Positions 5,009 to 8,298 of a DNA stretch of 8,298 nt are shown here, in pieces. The stretch's first letter is position 1, and the number at the start of each line of letters is the position of its first letter. The notes beneath the pieces are model-generated. The model was not told the DNA's origin, made no database searches, and saw only the letters and a program-made list of their open reading frames with translations. This stretch comes from Dehalococcoidia bacterium (GTDB lineage: Bacteria; Chloroflexota; Dehalococcoidia; Dehalococcoidales; BS750m-G39). Location of the stretch: positions 1 through 8,298 of the forward strand of contig JAUWXS010000024.1 in the NCBI GenBank assembly GCA_030616265.1, given 5' to 3'. The translations under genes and the position numbers were made by a program.

Positions 5009-7459
5009 TCAGGCGGCGGCTTTGGCTTTTCTTTTGAGGGTAAAGGTTAAGCCCTTATCGCCAAGGTCGACCTTGACCGTGTCGCCCTCCTTGAACTCAC
5101 CGCTCAGCAGCTTGGTTGACAGCGGGTTCTCGACGTGGCGTTCTATAGCCCTTCTCAAGGGACGGGCGCCGTAGACCGGGTCGTAGCCCTGCTTGACCAG
5201 CCAGGATTTCGCCTTGTCGCTGAGCTCGATGCCGAGCTTGCGGTCAGCCAGACGCTCTTGTAAGTCCTTCACCAGCAGCTCGACAATCTGCCTTAGCTGC
5301 TCCTCGGTTAGCTGGTGGAAGACGATTATCTCATCGATGCGGTTGATGAACTCGGGGCGGAAGGTCTTTTTCATCTCCCCGAGCACCCTCTCCTTCATGG
5401 TTTCGTAGTCCAGCTTCTGCGTCTTGGTCGCCTGCTTGGCGGCAAAGCCCATGCTCATCTGGCGGCGGATAAGCTCGGCGCCGACGTTGCTGGTCATAAT
5501 GACCACCGTATTCTTAAAGTCCACGGTGCGGCCGTGGCCGTCGGTGAGGCGGCCGTCGTCGAGTATCTGAAGTAAGCTGTTGAAGACCTCGGGGTGCGCC
5601 TTTTCAATTTCGTCGAGCAGAATCACCCGGTAGGGGCGTCTTCTTACCGCCTCGGTGAGCTGACCACCCTCGTCGTAGCCGACATAGCCCGGAGGGGCAC
5701 CGATGAGGCGGGACACGGTGTGCCTTTCCTGGTATTCGGACATATCCAGGCGCACCATGGCGTTCTCGTCGTCAAAGAGAAAGCGGGCTAAAGTTCTGGC
5801 CAGCTCGGTCTTGCCGACGCCGGTGGGGCCTAAGAAAACGAAGCTGCCGATGGGGCGGCGGGGGTCTTTGAGCCCGGCCCGGCTGCGCCTGATGGCCTCG
5901 GCGATGGCGGTGACCGCTTCTTCCTGGTTTATCAGACGTTCGTGAATGCGCTCTTCCATTTGGAGGAGCTTCTCGGCTTCGCCTTCGAGCATCTGGGAGA
6001 TGGGGATGCCCGTCCACTTGGAGATGAGCTGGGCGATATCCTCTTCATCGACGACTTCGTCAATCTTCTCTTCTTTAAGCCACTTGCCTTTGGCCTGGTT
6101 ATACTCATCTTCCAGGCGCAGGCGCTCGCTTTTAAGCTGGGCGCTGCGCTCGAAGTCCTGGCGCTGCGAGGCGGCTTCTTCTTCGTTGGTCAGTTGTTTT
6201 AGCTTTTGCTCTAAAGACTTCACCTCGGGCGGGGCGCTCTCGGTATCGATGCGCAGCTTTGAGGCGGCCTCGTCGATGAGGTCGATTGCCTTGTCGGGCA
6301 GGTGGCGGTCGGCGATATAGCGCTGGCTGAGCCTTGCCGCCGACTCCAGGGCGCCGTCGCTAATCTTAATCTTGTGGTGCGCTTCATAGCGGGGGCGCAG
6401 CCCTTTGAGTATCTCAATGGTGGCTTCGACGCTGGGCTCGGAGATGAAAACCGGCTGGAGGCGCCTTTCCAGCGCCTTGTCCTTTTCGATGAACTTGCGG
6501 TAGTCGTCCAGAGTGGTGGCGCCGACGCACTGCAGCTCGCCGTGAGCCAGGGCGGGCTTTAGCATGTTGCTGGCGTCAATGGAGCCCTCGGCGGCACCAG
6601 CCCCGACCACGGTATGCATCTCGTCAATGAATAAAATAACTTCGCCCTTCGCCTGGCGCACTTCGTCCATTACCGCCTTGAGCCGTTCCTCGAACTCGCC
6701 GCGGAACTTGCTCCCCGCCACCAGCGCCCCCATATCCAGGGCGATGACCTTGCGCCCTTTGAGGGAATCGGGGACGTCGTCGGCGACTATCTTTTGCGCC
6801 AAGCCCTCGGCGATGGCCGTCTTGCCCACGCCGGCTTCGCCGACGACAACCGGGTTGTTCTTGGTACGGCGGGTGAGTATCTGCATCACCCGCTTAATCT
6901 CGTCCTCCCGGCCGATAACCGGGTCGAGCTTGCCCTGGCGGGCCATCTCGGTGAGGTCGCGCCCGTATTTTTGCAGGGAGCGGTATTTGCTCTCCGCCCT
7001 GGCATCGGTAACTCTATGGCCGCCCCTGAGCTTTTGCAGGGCGGTATAGACCTTCTCCTGGTCGATGCCGAGGCGTTTTAAGACCTCAGCCGCCTCGCCC
7101 TTCGGCTCGCCGGCGATGGCGATGAGCAGGTGCTCGGTGCCGATGAACTCGTCCTTGAGCCTGTCGGCTTCTTCGCCGGCCGTCTTTATCAGATTGGCGA
7201 TGCGGGGGGTGGCGTAAAGCTGCCCCGTGTCGTAGGTTACCCTGGGCGTCTTCTCCAGGGCGGCTACTATCTCCTGTTTTACCGCCTCAAGGTCAACGCC
7301 GAGCTCGGCAAAGATGTCACCGACCAGCCCTTTCTCCTGCTGGAGCAGCGCCAGCAGTATATGCTCCACATCCCACTGGCTGTGTTGATACTGGCGAACC
7401 AGCTCTTGGGAGGCAGCTAGTGCCTCCTGTGCCTGTTCGGTAAATCTTTCTTGTTTCAT
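5009..7459 (-). CDS. clpC: ATP-dependent Clp protease ATP-binding subunit ClpC
   Basis: This AAA+ unfoldase forms a hexamer that unfolds proteins with ATP and passes them to the ClpP peptidase. Seen in 816 aa: two Clp_N repeats (about 1-145); AAA-1 with Walker A GEAGVGKT (207-214) and Walker B ILFIDE (275-280); a short middle coiled coil (about 414-465) with a UVR-like RQDFERSAQLKSERLRLE; AAA-2 with Walker A GPTGVGKT (544-551), the pore loop GYVGYDEGG (591-599), Walker B VILLDE (612-617) and sensor 2 GARPLRR (764-770); and a basic tail KRKAKAAA. The short middle domain and an MGF tripeptide (670-672), where ClpC proteins carry a ClpP-docking (L/V)GF loop, argue for ClpC over ClpB, which has a much longer middle domain. 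All catalytic motifs are intact. It starts 36 nt after hspR with only a weak AAAGGT ribosome site and no clear promoter, so it is probably read from the J-protein/hspR transcript and falls under HspR control. Confidence 0.93.
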   Translation of the reverse strand: MKQERFTEQAQEALAASQELVRQYQHSQWDVEHILLALLQQEKGLVGDIFAELGVDLEAVKQEIVAALEKTPRVTYDTGQLYATPRIANLIKTAGEEADRLKDEFIGTEHLLIAIAGEPKGEAAEVLKRLGIDQEKVYTALQKLRGGHRVTDARAESKYRSLQKYGRDLTEMARQGKLDPVIGREDEIKRVMQILTRRTKNNPVVVGEAGVGKTAIAEGLAQKIVADDVPDSLKGRKVIALDMGALVAGSKFRGEFEERLKAVMDEVRQAKGEVILFIDEMHTVVGAGAAEGSIDASNMLKPALAHGELQCVGATTLDDYRKFIEKDKALERRLQPVFISEPSVEATIEILKGLRPRYEAHHKIKISDGALESAARLSQRYIADRHLPDKAIDLIDEAASKLRIDTESAPPEVKSLEQKLKQLTNEEEAASQRQDFERSAQLKSERLRLEDEYNQAKGKWLKEEKIDEVVDEEDIAQLISKWTGIPISQMLEGEAEKLLQMEERIHERLINQEEAVTAIAEAIRRSRAGLKDPRRPIGSFVFLGPTGVGKTELARTLARFLFDDENAMVRLDMSEYQERHTVSRLIGAPPGYVGYDEGGQLTEAVRRRPYRVILLDEIEKAHPEVFNSLLQILDDGRLTDGHGRTVDFKNTVVIMTSNVGAELIRRQMSMGFAAKQATKTQKLDYETMKERVLGEMKKTFRPEFINRIDEIIVFHQLTEEQLRQIVELLVKDLQERLADRKLGIELSDKAKSWLVKQGYDPVYGARPLRRAIERHVENPLSTKLLSGEFKEGDTVKVDLGDKGLTFTLKRKAKAAA

Positions 7460-7495
7460 GACTCACATACCTTTATATTTATTGCCGTCTTAAGA

Positions 7496-7804
7496 CTAAG
7501 GCTCCGGCTGCTCAAGCTCCGACTCAAGCTCCTGCACCTGGTTTTGCAGCTCAAGCATCTGCTGCACCATGCGCATAATAACCTCCACCCCGGCCAGGTT
7601 GACCCCCATATCGTCCATCAGGGTCTTCACCCGCCTCAGGTGGGCGATATCTCTTTCCGAATAGAGGCGGATGTTGCCCCGCGAACGGGAGGGCTCTATT
7701 ATGCCCACCCTTTCGTAGTAGCGCAGGGTGTAGGTCTGCACGCCGACCATCCTGGCGGCAATGCTTATCACGTAGCGAGGCTCGTTTTCACCTAGGTTAT
7801 CCAT
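7496..7804 (-). CDS. hspR: HspR-type MerR-family heat-shock repressor
   Basis: HspR proteins repress dnaK-type chaperone operons by binding HAIR inverted repeats, with DnaK acting as co-repressor; heat titrates DnaK away. Seen in 102 aa: a winged helix-turn-helix of the MerR class starting YVISIAARMVGVQTYTLRYYERVGII (about 11-36), the wing SRSRGNIRLYSERDI and the typical HspR stretch GVNLAGVEVIM (67-77), then a short coiled-coil tail (MLELQNQVQELESELEQ) with no metal- or drug-binding domain. The start codon overlaps the stop of the upstream J-protein gene by one base (TAATG), and an AGGT lies about 6 nt upstream, so translation is likely coupled. The neighbours (a DnaK co-chaperone and ClpC) fit the role. 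No HAIR inverted repeat is seen in this window; the operator would be expected upstream of the operon, beyond the right edge. Confidence 0.85.
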   Translation of the reverse strand: MDNLGENEPRYVISIAARMVGVQTYTLRYYERVGIIEPSRSRGNIRLYSERDIAHLRRVKTLMDDMGVNLAGVEVIMRMVQQMLELQNQVQELESELEQPEP

Positions 7805-8298
7805 TATAATACCTGTCCTTCCTTGTCGGGGCGAAGCTGGCCGAGCTTCTGGAACAGCTCTTTTTCCTCGTCGGTCAGCTTGGTGGGCAGCATCACCTTG
7901 ACCCTGGCCAGCAGGTCTCCCCGCGACGAACTGCCCAGATGGGGCATACCCTGCCCCGCCAGGCGAAAGGCACGCCCGTTTTGAGTCTTGGGGGGAATCT
8001 TCAATGATAGCTTGCCCTTGGGGGTGGTCACCTTGACCTCCCCACCCAGCATCGCCACCACCAGGGGCACGGACACATCGACATAGAGGTCGTCACCCCG
8101 CCGACGGAAGAGGCGGTGGGGCTTGACCGAGGTCACCAGGTAGAGGTCGCCCTTGACCCCGCCGTAGCCCTCGGCGCCTTTGCCGCTGATGCGGACACGG
8201 GAGCCGTCCTTGACCCCGGTGGGAATCTTGACCTCAAGGCGCTTGCCGTCAGCCATGCTGAGGGTGCGGGTGGTGCCGCTGTAGGCTTCCTCCAGGGT
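7804..8298 (-). CDS. DnaJ/CbpA-type co-chaperone (type II J-protein), N-terminus cut by window edge
   Basis: J-proteins deliver unfolded clients to DnaK and stimulate its ATPase. Only the last 164 residues are visible; the J-domain and Gly/Phe linker lie beyond the right edge. Seen: the start of C-terminal domain I (TLEEAYSGTTRTLS), leading within a few residues to KRLEVKIPTGVKDGSRVR. In type I DnaJ four CxxCxGxG zinc repeats would sit between these two parts; they are absent, which makes this a type II (CbpA-like) protein. C-terminal domain II follows (DDLYVDVSVPLVVAMLGGEVKV, then LKIPPKTQNGRAFRLAGQGMP) and the dimerisation end with LTDEEKELFQKLGQL. The frame stays open to the window edge past the internal ATG at 8256, so that Met is not the start. 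The stop TAA (7804-7806) overlaps the hspR ATG. It is the first visible gene of a chaperone operon; dnaK and grpE would be expected further upstream. Confidence 0.92.
   Translation of the reverse strand, partial: TLEEAYSGTTRTLSMADGKRLEVKIPTGVKDGSRVRISGKGAEGYGGVKGDLYLVTSVKPHRLFRRRGDDLYVDVSVPLVVAMLGGEVKVTTPKGKLSLKIPPKTQNGRAFRLAGQGMPHLGSSSRGDLLARVKVMLPTKLTDEEKELFQKLGQLRPDKEGQVL

Noticed and set aside
5193..7420. Several plus-strand open frames opposite clpC
   Set aside because: All lie antisense to intact AAA+ motifs of clpC, with no ribosome sites or recognisable proteins.
5009..7459. Annotation of the AAA+ gene as clpB
   Set aside because: The middle domain is only about 50 residues with a UVR-like motif and there is an MGF docking-like loop, both of which fit ClpC and not ClpB.
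7487..7496. 10-bp palindrome GTCTTAAGAC overlapping the last base of the hspR stop codon
   Set aside because: It is short, loopless and not placed relative to any convincing promoter of clpC, so chance is the simplest reading.
7505..7530. CTCAAG repeats that resemble HAIR half-sites within hspR
   Set aside because: The copies are direct repeats encoding ELESELE and lack the inverted CTTGAGT partner 7 bases away.
1..8298. CRISPR array, insertion sequence or phage/defence cassette
   Set aside because: No regularly spaced repeats, transposase, integrase, toxin-antitoxin pair or defence domain was seen on either strand.

Overview
The window reads as a bacterial chromosome segment, probably from Chloroflexota (a Dehalococcoidia-like lineage is my best guess). 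The guess rests on a type II J-protein, HspR and ClpC in one operon, the moderate-to-high GC of the core genes, and dispersed G/C-tract hairpins between genes. It is inference; no rRNA or clade-specific marker is present. Every supported gene lies on the minus strand, so the window reads right to left.

Right part (8298 to 5009): a heat-shock operon. It holds the C-terminal half of a zinc-finger-less DnaJ/CbpA-type co-chaperone (cut by the window edge), a short MerR-family HspR-type repressor whose start overlaps the J-protein stop (TAATG), and, 36 nt further on, a complete AAA+ unfoldase of the ClpC type. HspR is expected to sense free DnaK and repress the operon. The J-protein feeds clients to DnaK, and ClpC would deliver them to ClpP.

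Middle part (4982 to 3823): a DedA/SNARE-associated (VTT) membrane protein with a GTG start. A promoter candidate in front of it carries a 12-bp palindrome between its -35 and -10 elements. Next come a tRNA-Ala(GGC) with encoded CCA and a G3:U70 pair, and then, directly behind the tRNA, an AT-rich unrecognised 103-aa gene with a perfect Shine-Dalgarno sequence.

Left part (3822 to 1): a 217-nt non-coding gap full of structure (a GC hairpin between short direct repeats, a second hairpin, a G-quadruplex motif and a promoter candidate with almost no leader). It is followed by leuS (leucyl-tRNA synthetase), a small AT-rich unrecognised gene (85 aa), a structured gap (two hairpins, a G-tract mirror repeat and a 16-bp palindrome), and proC (pyrroline-5-carboxylate reductase, C-terminus cut by the window edge).

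Most of the window is conserved housekeeping and stress genes. The less ordinary material is the two AT-rich orphan genes and the structured non-coding gaps before leuS and proC. I do not see a new multi-gene system here.
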